NCBI RefSeq assembly: GCF_018889955.1
Contig: NZ_CP076545.1
Span: 1,364,001-1,428,000 of the forward strand
From: Collinsella sp. zg1085
Lineage (GTDB): Bacteria > Actinomycetota > Coriobacteriia > Coriobacteriales > Coriobacteriaceae
Direction of reading: 5' to 3'
Length of the DNA stretch: 64,000 nt
This document shows, piece by piece, positions 7,602-16,492 of this stretch. A program made the position numbers and the translations under genes. The notes beneath the pieces are model-generated. The model saw only the letters and a list, made by a program, of their open reading frames with translations. It searched no databases and was not told the origin of the DNA. Position 1 is the first letter of the stretch. Each line of letters begins with the position of its first letter.

Positions 7602-9626
7602 CTACATCAACTCGCACACACGCTGAGCAAAGGCAACTGGGTCCTCGGGCAGCATGCCCTCAACAAGCAAAGCTTGGTCATACAGCAACTCGGCCATAAG
7701 CTGCACGCGCTCTGCATCGCCTGCGGCCTGTGCGGCTACCAGCTTGTCAAAAACTGCATGCTTGGTATTAAGCTCAAGCACGCGCTGAGAACGCGGCAAC
7801 TCACCAGCATCTGCCTCAGGGCCGCGTGCAAGCACTTTTTCCATCTCAAGCGACAAAGCGCCTTCGGTGGTAATGCACGCAGGAGCCTCAGCAAGACGCG
7901 CCGAAACGCTTACACGTTCTACCTTGCCAGCAAGTGCCTCTTTCATGGCTGCAAAAAGATTCTCATGTTCTTTTGTAGCAGCCTCTGCGTCTTTCTTCTC
8001 GTCCTCAGTTGCTAGGTCAAGGTCACCCGACGCAACGTTTTTGAGCTCAAACGTGCGGTCTTCAAGCTCCGGCTCTGCACCGTCAGCCTGCGCTTTGCGC
8101 GCTGCCTCGGCTGCTGCTGCATCTTCATATACCTTTGGCAAACCATGAGCCTGGTAGTTTCGCATAGCTTGGAACGTAAATTCATCAACGTCTGCGGTGC
8201 AAAGCAAAACATCATAGCCACGCGCTAACACGCCCTTAACCACCGGCATCTTTGCCAAGCGCTCACGATTATCACCTGCTGCATAATAGATTGCCTTTTG
8301 CGTATCGGGCATTGCGGCAGCATACTCGGCAAGCGTAATCATCTTTTCTTGTTGAGCGCTCCAAAACAGCAGCAAATCCGCCAAATCAGCAGCTTTAGCA
8401 CCGTAGCTCTGATAAATTCCAAACTTGAGACCCCGACCAAAGTTTTCAAAGAACTGCTCATAAAGCTCACGATTCTCATCACGGAGACTTACCAGCTCAG
8501 ATGCAATCTTTTTCTCAACACGCGATGCTATGGCGCGCAACTGACGGTCATGTTGCAGTGTTTCACGGCTAATATTGAGTGAAACATCTGCCGAATCTAC
8601 AATTCCGCGCACAAAGTTAAAATAATCCGGCAACAACTCAGCGCATTTTTCCATAATCATGACGTTTGAGCTATACAGCGCTAGTCCCTTTTGATAGTCA
8701 CGGCTATAGAGGTCAAACGGTGCCTTTGCAGGAATATAGAGCAGCGCATCATACTCAAGGCTACCTTCTGCATGAAACGAAATACTCCGCGCTGGATTTT
8801 CCCAATCATGAAAACTTGCCTTATAAAACTCGTTATATTCTTCTTCACTCACATCAGAGGAGCGCTTTTTCCAGATAGGTGTCATGGAATTAAGCGTCTC
8901 AAGCTCTTGGTAATCCTCATATTCTGGCTGATAATCATCACCAGCATCTGCAGGGCGCTCCTTTTCACGGCTCTTTGTTACCATCATTTGAATGGGATAG
9001 CGCACATAATTGCTATAACGCTGCACCAAATCGCGCAGCCCCCACTCAGACAGATAGGTATCAAAACGCTCGCTCAGCCCACTGTCTGTGGCGTCCTCAT
9101 TTTCACGGATTGTCAGAATAACGTCAGTGCCGTGGCTCTCGCGCGAAGCGTCTTCAATGGTATAGCCTTCAAGACCATCAGACTCCCAAACATGAGCGCT
9201 ATCCTCGCCAAACGCGCGGCTCACCACACGAACCTGCGAGGCAACCATAAAGGCCGAATAAAAGCCAACACCAAACTGGCCAATAATGTCTACGTCGTCG
9301 CCCTGATGCTCGGCATGTTCTTGCTTAAACTCTTGACTGCCCGAATGCGCAATGGTGCCCAAGTTTTGCTCAAGCTCCTCAGCAGTCATGCCAATACCAT
9401 TATCAGAAATGGTAAGTGTACGCGCGTCCTTATCAAAACTTAATCGAACCGCTAGGTCGTCGGGGTTAATCTGAATACTTGAATCGGTGAGAGCCTTAAA
9501 ATTAAGCTTATCAACCGCATCAGAAGCGTTTGAGATTAGCTCACGCAAAAAGATTTCTTTATTGGTATAGATTGAGTTAATCATGAGGTTAAGCAGTTTT
9601 TTGCTTTCTGTTTTGAACGCGCGCAT
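7602..9626 (-). CDS. htpG: molecular chaperone HtpG (Hsp90)
   Basis: 674-residue cytosolic Hsp90 chaperone that binds and hydrolyses ATP while remodelling client proteins. The N-terminal GHKL ATPase domain shows EIFLRELISNASDAVDKL, the DNGIGM motif, the IAHSGS lid and GQFGVGFYSAF, all intact. The middle and C-terminal dimerisation regions are full length for a bacterial Hsp90. The start has AAGGAGG 7 nt upstream. No HAIR or CIRCE heat-shock operator was seen in the 180-bp leader. The gene is monocistronic, ending in the terminator at 7541-7588. Confidence 0.97.
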   Translation of the reverse strand: MRAFKTESKKLLNLMINSIYTNKEIFLRELISNASDAVDKLNFKALTDSSIQINPDDLAVRLSFDKDARTLTISDNGIGMTAEELEQNLGTIAHSGSQEFKQEHAEHQGDDVDIIGQFGVGFYSAFMVASQVRVVSRAFGEDSAHVWESDGLEGYTIEDASRESHGTDVILTIRENEDATDSGLSERFDTYLSEWGLRDLVQRYSNYVRYPIQMMVTKSREKERPADAGDDYQPEYEDYQELETLNSMTPIWKKRSSDVSEEEYNEFYKASFHDWENPARSISFHAEGSLEYDALLYIPAKAPFDLYSRDYQKGLALYSSNVMIMEKCAELLPDYFNFVRGIVDSADVSLNISRETLQHDRQLRAIASRVEKKIASELVSLRDENRELYEQFFENFGRGLKFGIYQSYGAKAADLADLLLFWSAQQEKMITLAEYAAAMPDTQKAIYYAAGDNRERLAKMPVVKGVLARGYDVLLCTADVDEFTFQAMRNYQAHGLPKVYEDAAAAEAARKAQADGAEPELEDRTFELKNVASGDLDLATEDEKKDAEAATKEHENLFAAMKEALAGKVERVSVSARLAEAPACITTEGALSLEMEKVLARGPEADAGELPRSQRVLELNTKHAVFDKLVAAQAAGDAERVQLMAELLYDQALLVEGMLPEDPVAFAQRVCELM

Positions 9627-9806
9627 ATGCGCCCTCCTTCTTGCTCGGCAATATGCGTAGCATGGTTCGCTGCAATTTATCTATCATACATAGACTGAAG
9701 TTTTATATCCCATTTACGCTAAGATATGCACGTCGAAATTATTTTCATAGTGCACACAGGGCATTGCATGCTGCAATGTATTGCTTTCTGTGCGCTGCTA
9801 TGCATC

Positions 9807-11393
9807 CTAAAAACGGGACTCCGAGCGATTGTCAATAGGTAGACATATGCTAAACATAGTATGTTCAGGTGTAGATATACAACTAATGCTGCCACCATGT
9901 GCGGTGACAATTTCTTTTGCAATGGCAAGCCCCAAACCAGCACCACCTCTATGTGTAGCACGCGCGGCATCCAAGCGATAAAACTTCTCAAAGATAAGCT
10001 CAAGCTTTGGTGCAGGAATTGGGTCGCCTTGGTTTTCAAACGCTATGCATATCTGCTGGTCTTGTTTTGTTGCTCTAATAATGATTGATGAGTTTTCATA
10101 ACTATAGGCAATAGCATTTTTCATGACATTATTAAAGACGCGTGCCATTTTATCGCCATCAATAAGTGCCGTGAGCTTTTCAGACATCTGCAGCTCAACC
10201 GTCTTATGCTGAGCAGTAAGCGTAGGATAAAACTCGTCTGCCACCTGCGCCAACATCAAATTAAGCGAAACAAAACCACGCGTGAGTACAATATCGTGAA
10301 AATCAAAGCGCGTAATATCAAAAAACTCCTCAATAAGAGCGTCTAAGCGATGAGCCTTCTCAAGCGCGATGCCCGTAAAGTGAGCCCGCTGCTCAGCAGG
10401 CAAATCTGGCGCTTCCTCAAGCAGCGACAGATAGCCCACCACACTTGCAAGCGGTGTTTTAAGGTCGTGTGCCAGATAGGTCACAAGGTCATCTTTGCGA
10501 CGCGCCTCATCACGAAGCGCTGACTCAGTCATTTGCTGGCGTTTACGAATCTGGTTAACAGCGCCCTCAACAGCCAGATAATCGGCCGATGGGCGACCCC
10601 AATCGTCAGGGCGCTCAATCAATCGCTCGGTAATATGACTTGCAATGACAGTATCTGCCTCGTGTTTGCCACGCGCCTTGCCCACATAGTAAACAGAACG
10701 CGCCATAAAAAACGCCACACATGTCCCCATTGCTATAACACAACCAAGCACAACAAAGAAAAACTCAAGGCTGATTTCTAAAAATATAAGCGGTCCGGCA
10801 AGAATATTACCTATTCCCAGTACACAGAGCCAAGCAACGCTTCCTATGGTGAGAGAACGACGCACTGCCACAAAGCGATCAGACAAAATATAACCTGCGG
10901 CCACAAGGATAACAATTGGCACAATATTCAACATACCAAGTAGAACTACCAGCAAGATGCCAAAACTTACCAGAGCTACCATGCGACTATCAAGAATAGA
11001 ACGAAGATGCCGAGCTAAGCTCTCAATATCGCTATCCTCAGCAATTTGCACGTATGTGCGCTCTGCCTTTCCGGCAAATGGCAAACTTTCATTCGCCTGC
11101 GACTGCTGCTCAGACTGACCCGCGGGCACCTCTGTATGCACGGTATCGGTTGAATGCATCTGCGCGTTAAGGTGTATATCCTGGCTCGTTGGAGTGCTCT
11201 GCGCCTCATAGTTGAGAGATGTTGCGTCACCAGTAGAGCTCTCCCACTCCTGATGGTGCGCGTCCATATCTTGAGGCAGCTGCTGTGCTTCCTGAGATGG
11301 CCGCTGGCTCGATTGTGTCTCAAACTCAGCCAACCCAGAGCTCTTAAAAGGGCTCACCGGTAGTTTTTCATCTGCCTGCTCAAGAAATTTCAT
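9807..11393 (-). CDS. VanS-like sensor histidine kinase
   Basis: 528-residue membrane sensor kinase. An unusual Gln/Ser-rich, probably disordered N-terminus of about 120 residues precedes several hydrophobic segments (about 138-168 and 185-232). The phospho-acceptor is H309 in YLAHDLKTPL. The C-terminal ATPase has NNVMKNAIAYS (N box), FYRLDAARATHRGGAGLGLA (F and G boxes) and a HGG end typical of the VanS/CssS group. It lies 24 nt after the response regulator and certainly works with it. No van resistance genes are nearby, so the signal and target are unknown. A short GAGG sequence precedes the start. Confidence 0.9.
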   Translation of the reverse strand: MKFLEQADEKLPVSPFKSSGLAEFETQSSQRPSQEAQQLPQDMDAHHQEWESSTGDATSLNYEAQSTPTSQDIHLNAQMHSTDTVHTEVPAGQSEQQSQANESLPFAGKAERTYVQIAEDSDIESLARHLRSILDSRMVALVSFGILLVVLLGMLNIVPIVILVAAGYILSDRFVAVRRSLTIGSVAWLCVLGIGNILAGPLIFLEISLEFFFVVLGCVIAMGTCVAFFMARSVYYVGKARGKHEADTVIASHITERLIERPDDWGRPSADYLAVEGAVNQIRKRQQMTESALRDEARRKDDLVTYLAHDLKTPLASVVGYLSLLEEAPDLPAEQRAHFTGIALEKAHRLDALIEEFFDITRFDFHDIVLTRGFVSLNLMLAQVADEFYPTLTAQHKTVELQMSEKLTALIDGDKMARVFNNVMKNAIAYSYENSSIIIRATKQDQQICIAFENQGDPIPAPKLELIFEKFYRLDAARATHRGGAGLGLAIAKEIVTAHGGSISCISTPEHTMFSICLPIDNRSESRF

Positions 11394-11417
11394 ATAGCCG
11401 CACCTCGCTTTGAACCT

Positions 11418-12134
11418 TTAAGCTGTAGAGCCACTTGCTTCAATGGTGTAGCCAACACCCCAGATATTTCGGATAAAGCGCGGGCTTGAAGCGCTGTCTC
11501 CAATTTTTTCACGCAGATGACGAATGTGCACCATAACCGTATTGTTAGAGCCCTGCATAAACTCTTCGTTCCATACCGAGCTAAACAATTCTTCAACCGG
11601 AACCACATGCCCACGATGCTCGGCTAAATACAGCAAAATGGAATACTCAAGCGGTGTCAGGCGAACCAGCCGTTCATCAACACTTACCGTATGTGCATTG
11701 CGGTTAATAAGAAGTCCATCGATTGAAATAATACTCGTGTCCTTTTCGCGCTCGTCACGCGAACTATAGGTCAAGCACCGGCGAAGCTGAGCTTTTACGC
11801 GGGCAACCAACTCAAGCGGGCGAAAAGGCTTTACCACATAGTCATCGGCACCAAGGCTCAAGCCTTCAATTTTGTCTTGCTGAGCATCACGAGCGGTAAG
11901 CATGATAACGGGATAGGTATAATCTGCGCGGATTGTACGCAGCAACTCAAAACCATCGATGTCTGGCAGCATAATATCAAGTACAGCAAGGTCAAAGTTC
12001 TGCGAAAGAATTGCTTTAACCGCATCGGCACCGTTGTATGCAAGCGTAACCTCAAAGCCCTCGTTTTTTAGGTAAATTCCCACTAAATCGGTAATGGTGC
12101 GCTCATCATCGACAACTAAGATATGTATCCCCAT
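11418..12134 (-). CDS. OmpR/PhoB-family response regulator (VanR-like)
   Basis: 238-residue transcriptional regulator from ATG 12134; the frame extends to 12212, but GGAG lies 11 nt before 12134 and the receiver domain begins at once (MGIHILVVDDERTITDLV). The phospho-acceptor is D53 in LAVLDIMLPD, the conserved lysine is in VVKPF, and a winged-helix DNA-binding domain ends in RHLREKIGD and VWGVGY-like sequence (IWGVGYTIE). It is the first gene of an operon with the kinase at 9807. Its leader contains intergenic element copy 2, 111 nt upstream. Confidence 0.95.
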   Translation of the reverse strand: MGIHILVVDDERTITDLVGIYLKNEGFEVTLAYNGADAVKAILSQNFDLAVLDIMLPDIDGFELLRTIRADYTYPVIMLTARDAQQDKIEGLSLGADDYVVKPFRPLELVARVKAQLRRCLTYSSRDEREKDTSIISIDGLLINRNAHTVSVDERLVRLTPLEYSILLYLAEHRGHVVPVEELFSSVWNEEFMQGSNNTVMVHIRHLREKIGDSASSPRFIRNIWGVGYTIEASGSTA

Positions 12135-12244
12135 ACTATAAGCTCCTTTCACCTTCTCTATCTTACGAAGATTGCACAAGAATAGATATAGGGAACACGC
12201 GCAATTAAGCATCCTTTAAGGGAGAGGTTAAGCAAAAGACTCTT

Positions 12245-12406
12245 TTGACAAAAATGGGCAATCTGGCACTAAATTCTGACAAAAACAGGCAATGTGGCAA
12301 TTAACCCCCTAGAGCAGAAAATACTACACCTCTTCTACCTGCAGATTTATAAAACAACGAATAACCCACGGGTGTTAGGTACTGCCAAATTGCCCGTTTC
12401 TGTCAA
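12245..12406 (+). repeat. intergenic three-unit element, copy 2 (class B)
   Basis: R1 12245-12267, R2 12276-12298 (31 nt apart), inverted R3 12384-12406; R1 and the complement of R3 agree at 20 of 23 positions. Units read TTGACAAAAA, then a GGGCAAT-like centre and TGGC. The core CTACCTGCAG is at 12335-12344, and AACCC starts at 12363 in a small hairpin. It lies in the divergent region between the response-regulator start and the PadR gene. The 36-nt spacer before the core (with AACCCCCTAGAG) matches copy 5, not the class A copies. Confidence 0.9.
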
Positions 12407-12464
12407 AACAGCTGATGATAAACAACAAACAAGCCCACCTCAAAGGAGTTCAAACTTTTCTCTT

Positions 12465-12495
12465 GCATAGTATTATGCTTTATATAATACTATGC
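12465..12495. promoter_or_regulatory. PadR operator overlapping its own promoter
   Basis: GCATAGTATTAT (12465-12476) and ATAATACTATGC (12484-12495) are perfect 12-bp arms around a 7-nt spacer. A further half-site, ACATAGTATT, follows at 12500-12509. The right arm contains a TATAAT -10 box (12483-12488), so a bound repressor would block transcription of the PadR operon. PadR proteins commonly repress their own operon through such dyads; the assignment to this PadR is inferred from position. Confidence 0.75.
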
Positions 12496-12524
12496 ATTAC
12501 ATAGTATTTGTTGGAAGGAGGTAT

Positions 12525-12842
12525 ATGGATACCCAGATAAAACGCGGGTTTCTTGAAGCTTGTGTTCTAGCAGCGCTCAGCAAAGGCGAGTCCTATGGCT
12601 ACCGCATCATTAAAGATGTGCCTGCTGTACTTGAGCTTACCGAGTCTACGCTGTATCCCGTCCTAAAACGACTTGAAGCGGCACAAGCGATTAGCGCACA
12701 TTCCGTTGAACACAATGGCCGCCTGCGAAAATACTACGGTCTCACGCAGACCGGACGCAATCAGCTCTCCACATTCATTGCCGAATGGCAGCAAATCGAT
12801 GACATTCGTGAATTTCTTTTTAATGCAAAGGAGTCTTTATGA
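12525..12842 (+). CDS. PadR-family transcriptional regulator
   Basis: 105-residue winged-helix repressor. The start is the ATG at 12525 with a strong GGAAGGAGG site; a frame start at 12492 falls inside the operator. The motifs KRGFLEACVLAALSKGESYG, then YRIIKDV and ESTLYPVLKRLE, are the classic PadR domain. It overlaps the next gene by ATGA (12839-12842), so it forms an operon with the DUF1700 and small membrane genes and probably autoregulates through the dyad at 12465-12495. Confidence 0.93.
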   Translation: MDTQIKRGFLEACVLAALSKGESYGYRIIKDVPAVLELTESTLYPVLKRLEAAQAISAHSVEHNGRLRKYYGLTQTGRNQLSTFIAEWQQIDDIREFLFNAKESL

Positions 12843-13441
12843 ACAAGAAAGCGTATCTGTCAGCTTTAAGCGACGCGCTTTCCAGCTTAAGCCCAGCTGA
12901 TCGCCAAGAATCACTCGACTTTTACGCTGAAATGATTGATGAGCGCGTAGCCGATAACATGACCGAAGAAGAAGCGGTTGCCGAACTTGATGAGCCTGCA
13001 GTTGCGGCTGAGACTATCATCAATGAGCTACCCGTTGTGCCGCGAACCGTTGCTCGTGGTAAAAGAAACTATAGCAAGCTGTTTTGGATACTTGTTATTC
13101 TTGGCTCACCTTTGTGGCTAAGTATACTACTTGCGCTCTGCATGTCAGTATTTACAGCAGTTGTTATTATCTGGACCTGTAGTTTTGGATTTGTAATTGC
13201 AACCGGTGCTTTTTTATTCGCTCCTTTTATAGGTATCGGGAGTGCTGTTCAGGCATATATCCAGGGAGAGCAGCTTTTTGCCCTTTGGCAGTTAGGGAGC
13301 AGTTTATTCGTCTTTGGTCTCGGGCTTTGTATGCTTAGCACCATTCGTGCCGTGCTCATTTATCCCGCCCGTTGGTCTAAAGCCCTCTTCTCATGGCTGC
13401 GTTCTTTGTTTAAGAAAGAGGTTTCTCATGGAGCAAAATAA
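12839..13441 (+). CDS. DUF1700 (HAAS-domain) membrane protein
   Basis: 200 residues. The first 60 form the helical HAAS domain (MNKKAYLSALSDALSSLSPA, then YAEMIDER and EEAVAELDEP), followed by four hydrophobic segments between about 82 and 185. Such proteins nearly always follow a PadR regulator and are thought to act in membrane-stress sensing or as partners of DUF4097 proteins. It starts within the PadR stop codon and overlaps the next gene by 14 bp. Confidence 0.88.
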   Translation: MNKKAYLSALSDALSSLSPADRQESLDFYAEMIDERVADNMTEEEAVAELDEPAVAAETIINELPVVPRTVARGKRNYSKLFWILVILGSPLWLSILLALCMSVFTAVVIIWTCSFGFVIATGAFLFAPFIGIGSAVQAYIQGEQLFALWQLGSSLFVFGLGLCMLSTIRAVLIYPARWSKALFSWLRSLFKKEVSHGAK

Positions 13442-13709
13442 AGTTTTATCATCTAAGCAGTGGAAAATTGTTTATATCGTAGCCGCCCTTTGTATTGCCC
13501 TTGGCGCGGCGTGCATGGTAAGTGCATGGACACTCAACGGCTCTGTTGTTCCCTTCTTAAACCGTACTGGAAACTATATTGATAAACAGTTTAATCGTGG
13601 TCGTAAACGCAACATGACAGCCGCCGAACAAGCACAGCTTGAGCGTGATATGTCTAAACTTGTTGACGATGCTGTTGACGGTACATTCGACCATCTGTTT
13701 GATGACTAA
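13428..13709 (+). CDS. small single-pass membrane protein of the PadR operon
   Basis: 93 residues from ATG 13428 with AAAGAGG upstream. One transmembrane segment (about 14-34) is followed by a basic stretch (FNRGRKRN) and an acidic end. It occupies the place where DUF4097 proteins are usually encoded but lacks that domain, so it may be a reduced version or an unrelated partner. The start overlaps DUF1700 by 14 bp. Confidence 0.7.
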   Translation: MEQNKVLSSKQWKIVYIVAALCIALGAACMVSAWTLNGSVVPFLNRTGNYIDKQFNRGRKRNMTAAEQAQLERDMSKLVDDAVDGTFDHLFDD

Positions 13710-13781
13710 GCAAGTCGCTAGATTTCAGGCTAGGTTTAAAAGCTCGTTTTAGAACGCATCGCAATTCAAAAGCAGCTACTC

Positions 13782-13815
13782 AAAAAAGCAGGCTCGGGTA
13801 ATAAACCCGAGCCTG
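13782..13815 (-). terminator. strong terminator after tRNA-Thr
   Basis: CAGGCTCGGGT (13789-13799) and ACCCGAGCCTG (13805-13815) form an 11-bp stem with a 5-nt loop. On the minus strand the stem is followed by CTTTTTT. It ends the tRNA transcript and could also stop the converging PadR operon. Confidence 0.9.
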
Positions 13816-13825
13816 TTGATGCTTC

Positions 13826-13901
13826 TGGAGCCAGCAATCGGACTCGAACCGATGACCTCCGCTTTACGAGAGCGATGCTCTACCAACTGAGCTATGCTGG
13901 C
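13826..13901 (-). tRNA. tRNA-Thr (anticodon CGT)
   Basis: Read on the minus strand, the acceptor stem is GCCAGCA/TGCTGGC, the D arm GCTC..GAGC, the anticodon loop CTCGTAA with anticodon CGT (reads ACG), and the T arm contains GGTTCGAGTCC. The 3' CCA is encoded. All stems pair and the length is 76 nt. Terminated at 13782-13815. Confidence 0.96.
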
Positions 13902-13978
13902 ACACCTCTTTGCGCCGGTACGCGATTGCTAATAGTACGTGGAAACAAAGACGCGCGCAAGCGTAAATTCACAAATCC

Positions 13979-15208
13979 TTAGACGTACAAACCAGAAACG
14001 GTTACCGATGCCTCAGAATACAGTTTGTTTGCAAACTCTTGCCACGTAGACTTGCTGTTTTGATTTTTTGCTAAATACTGCTGATAAGCAACGTAATAGG
14101 CCGACTGAGCCTGTGCGTAGGTAGCTGACTCAGCACTAAACTCTTCTTTGCCAAGTGCCTTAAAGTAAGGACCATCCTGTGATGCCCAAGTTCCCTTTTC
14201 GCTATCCCATTCTTTGCCAGCAAGATTGATGATGTAGCTTGCGTAGTCTTTTGTAGCTTGCTGCTTGTCGCCATTCTCTGGCTCGGCTGGAGCCTCAGGA
14301 GCTGCACCAGCATCATTTTTGGGTGCAATCTCTTCGTAGAGCTTTGAGATGATGGTATTTTGACGAACAATATCTTTTGCCTGGTCTTTGGTTAGTCCAT
14401 ATTGTTTAGCCATTTGGTCATAATCGCTGGTACCAACCGACTTCTCAGCATATGTCTTCATCTCATCATCAGTGGCAGAAAGCCCCCGAGACTCTGCCTC
14501 TGAAAGCAAAATCTTGTTTCGCACATAGCCAATGACAGTCTCTGTTGAAGGCAGTTGATATTTATTATCTGCATTTTTTGCACGCTCAAGGCTGTACTGC
14601 ACCTCAATTGCTTCGCGGGCGCTCACCTGGTGTGACTTGCCCTTAAACGTCCAGCGTGCAACTGTTGTATCAAGCTGTTTTTCTTCAATCAGAGATGTTC
14701 CGGTGCCTTGTACACCTGAGCCGCTACTCCCAATAAAGTAACCGCACACACCCGCCAGCACAACAAGTACAACAGCCGCCAAAGCAATGACTGACAGCTT
14801 CTTTGATGCATGATGGTTTCCGCTGCACTCACATGCGTGCCCATGACCATGCATGTGCATGTGGTGTTGCGCGCTCTCCTCATCATCTGTGGTCTGCGAG
14901 TTGGCCTCAGACGTATCCTCGTCTACAGACTCGTCCGCATCAGCAGGCTCTTCTGCCGCCGTGTCCTCGTCCTCAAGCTCGGCAATGCCCTCCATAAGCG
15001 CATCATCTTGTGCGTCGGCAAGTTTTTGCGCCTCGGCAGCTTCAGCCGCAGCTTCTGCTGTCACACCACTTGCAATATCCTCAGCAGACTCACCACTTAC
15101 CAGATCAATGGGATTTTCTTCAAGCCCATCAGGACCTTCACCGCGGCCGATTACCTCAACGCCCTCGATGACGTCGTTGTCTTCATCTTTCTTCTGATAA
15201 AAACCCAT
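13979..15208 (-). CDS. SurA-N-like membrane-anchored protein with His-rich cytoplasmic segment
   Basis: 409 residues from ATG 15208 (AAGGAG 8 nt upstream). Residues 1-115 are acidic and low complexity. A His/Cys-rich block (HHMHMHGHGHACECSGNHH) precedes one transmembrane helix (about 135-160). The extracellular part resembles the SurA/PrsA N-terminal chaperone domain (ETVIGYVRNKILLSEAESRG, YGLTKDQAKDIV) but lacks a parvulin catalytic domain. The His block would sit just inside the membrane and could bind metal ions. A role in folding exported proteins is inferred. Confidence 0.7.
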   Translation of the reverse strand: MGFYQKKDEDNDVIEGVEVIGRGEGPDGLEENPIDLVSGESAEDIASGVTAEAAAEAAEAQKLADAQDDALMEGIAELEDEDTAAEEPADADESVDEDTSEANSQTTDDEESAQHHMHMHGHGHACECSGNHHASKKLSVIALAAVVLVVLAGVCGYFIGSSGSGVQGTGTSLIEEKQLDTTVARWTFKGKSHQVSAREAIEVQYSLERAKNADNKYQLPSTETVIGYVRNKILLSEAESRGLSATDDEMKTYAEKSVGTSDYDQMAKQYGLTKDQAKDIVRQNTIISKLYEEIAPKNDAGAAPEAPAEPENGDKQQATKDYASYIINLAGKEWDSEKGTWASQDGPYFKALGKEEFSAESATYAQAQSAYYVAYQQYLAKNQNSKSTWQEFANKLYSEASVTVSGLYV

Positions 15209-15392
15209 GACGTTTACTCCTTTGAATGAAAAAACACACGTATAGCAAGCATACGACTGTTTGCACAAAAGACACCTAAGGTTTTCTTATTCTTTGAAAA
15301 CCCGCGAGTTGTCAGTTTGCCTAGAGCGGCTGAGCTCTACAGCAAGCATGACATACGCTCCTATTTGCAGCGTGCGCGCCAACTACCGCGCG

Positions 15393-16484
15393 CTACACCT
15401 GTTCTAGCTGCTTAATAACCGCATCAGCGAACGCCTGCGTTCCCACCGCGCCATCAGATGTGCCCGTCAATGCCCGTTTCACATCACCAGTCACATGCGT
15501 GCCTATTGCAAGCGTTTGGCGCACTGCTGCACGAATACGCTCTGCCGCCTGTCCTTCGCCCAGATGGTCTAGCATCATCGCTGCCGATAATATTTCAGCC
15601 GTGGGATTTGCAATGTCTTTGCCTGCAATATCAGGCGCAGACCCATGCGTTGCCTCAAAAATAGCAGCACCCTCACCAATGTTGGCTCCGGGAGCCATGC
15701 CCAGACCGCCCACTAAGCCCGCACTAAGGTCAGATACAATATCGCCATATAGATTAGGTAATACCAAAACATCAAATTGATAAGGGTCTTGCACCAGTCC
15801 CATACAGGTTGCGTCAACAATTCTGTGGTCAAAGGCAATATCGGGATATTCAGATGAAACCTCTTCTGCTACATGCAAAAACAGCCCATCGGTTTCTTTC
15901 ATGATATTTGCCTTATGCACCGCAGTCACCTTTGAGCGATGACATTTTCGCGCATACTCAAACGCGTAGCGAACAATACGACGTGAGCCTTCAACTGAGA
16001 TGGGTTTAAGACTTAGCGCCGAACCCGCACGGAAGCTAGCCTGGCCAGAACCTTCTACAAGCTTAGCGATTTCTTCAAGTTCAGGAGCCTGAGGCGCAAA
16101 CTCAATACCAGCATAGAGGTCTTCGGTATTTTCACGAATAATAACAAGGTCAATATCCTGATAGCGCGAGCCATCGCCGGGCTGCGACAAGCAGGGGCGC
16201 ACGCAAGCATATAGGTCAAAATGCTTACGCAAAGCAACATTGACGCTCCGAAAACCGGTACCCACCGGTGTAGTAATGGGTCCTTTAATGGCAACGCCTA
16301 CCTCAGCAACCGCATCAAGTACATGTTGAGGCAGTGGCGTACCATATTCACCCATAACGGCAGCACCCGCCTCGTGCACTTGCCACGCAATGGCTACGCC
16401 CGTTGCATCAACTACCCGACGCATAGCCTCAACAATCTCAGGACCAATACCGTCGCCGGGAATACAAACAACCTGATGAGCCAC
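15393..16484 (-). CDS. NAD-type isocitrate/isopropylmalate dehydrogenase family protein
   Basis: 363-residue beta-decarboxylating dehydrogenase. The motifs [13 protein letters not shown] and [17 protein letters not shown] favour isocitrate dehydrogenase over isopropylmalate dehydrogenase. [20 protein letters not shown] and [20 protein letters not shown] are the metal and cofactor regions. It should convert isocitrate to 2-oxoglutarate, probably for glutamate supply. It is the last gene of the operon that begins at 18775, 8 bp after the HEAT-like gene. Confidence 0.9.
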   Translation of the reverse strand: MAHQVVCIPGDGIGPEIVEAMRRVVDATGVAIAWQVHEAGAAVMGEYGTPLPQHVLDAVAEVGVAIKGPITTPVGTGFRSVNVALRKHFDLYACVRPCLSQPGDGSRYQDIDLVIIRENTEDLYAGIEFAPQAPELEEIAKLVEGSGQASFRAGSALSLKPISVEGSRRIVRYAFEYARKCHRSKVTAVHKANIMKETDGLFLHVAEEVSSEYPDIAFDHRIVDATCMGLVQDPYQFDVLVLPNLYGDIVSDLSAGLVGGLGMAPGANIGEGAAIFEATHGSAPDIAGKDIANPTAEILSAAMMLDHLGEGQAAERIRAAVRQTLAIGTHVTGDVKRALTGTSDGAVGTQAFADAVIKQLEQV

Positions 16485-16492
16485 GCTAACTC

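Noticed and set aside
8691-9443. Plus-strand 250-codon frame opposite htpG
   Set aside because: Antisense to an intact Hsp90 gene; composition is not protein-like.
9807-12134. Vancomycin resistance locus
   Set aside because: VanRS-like regulators only; no vanH, ligase or vanX gene is nearby.
1013-12134. Two-component system as dedicated partner of the BceAB-type transporter
   Set aside because: The kinase has a multi-segment VanS-like sensor rather than the short BceS type, and the genes are about 6.6 kb apart.
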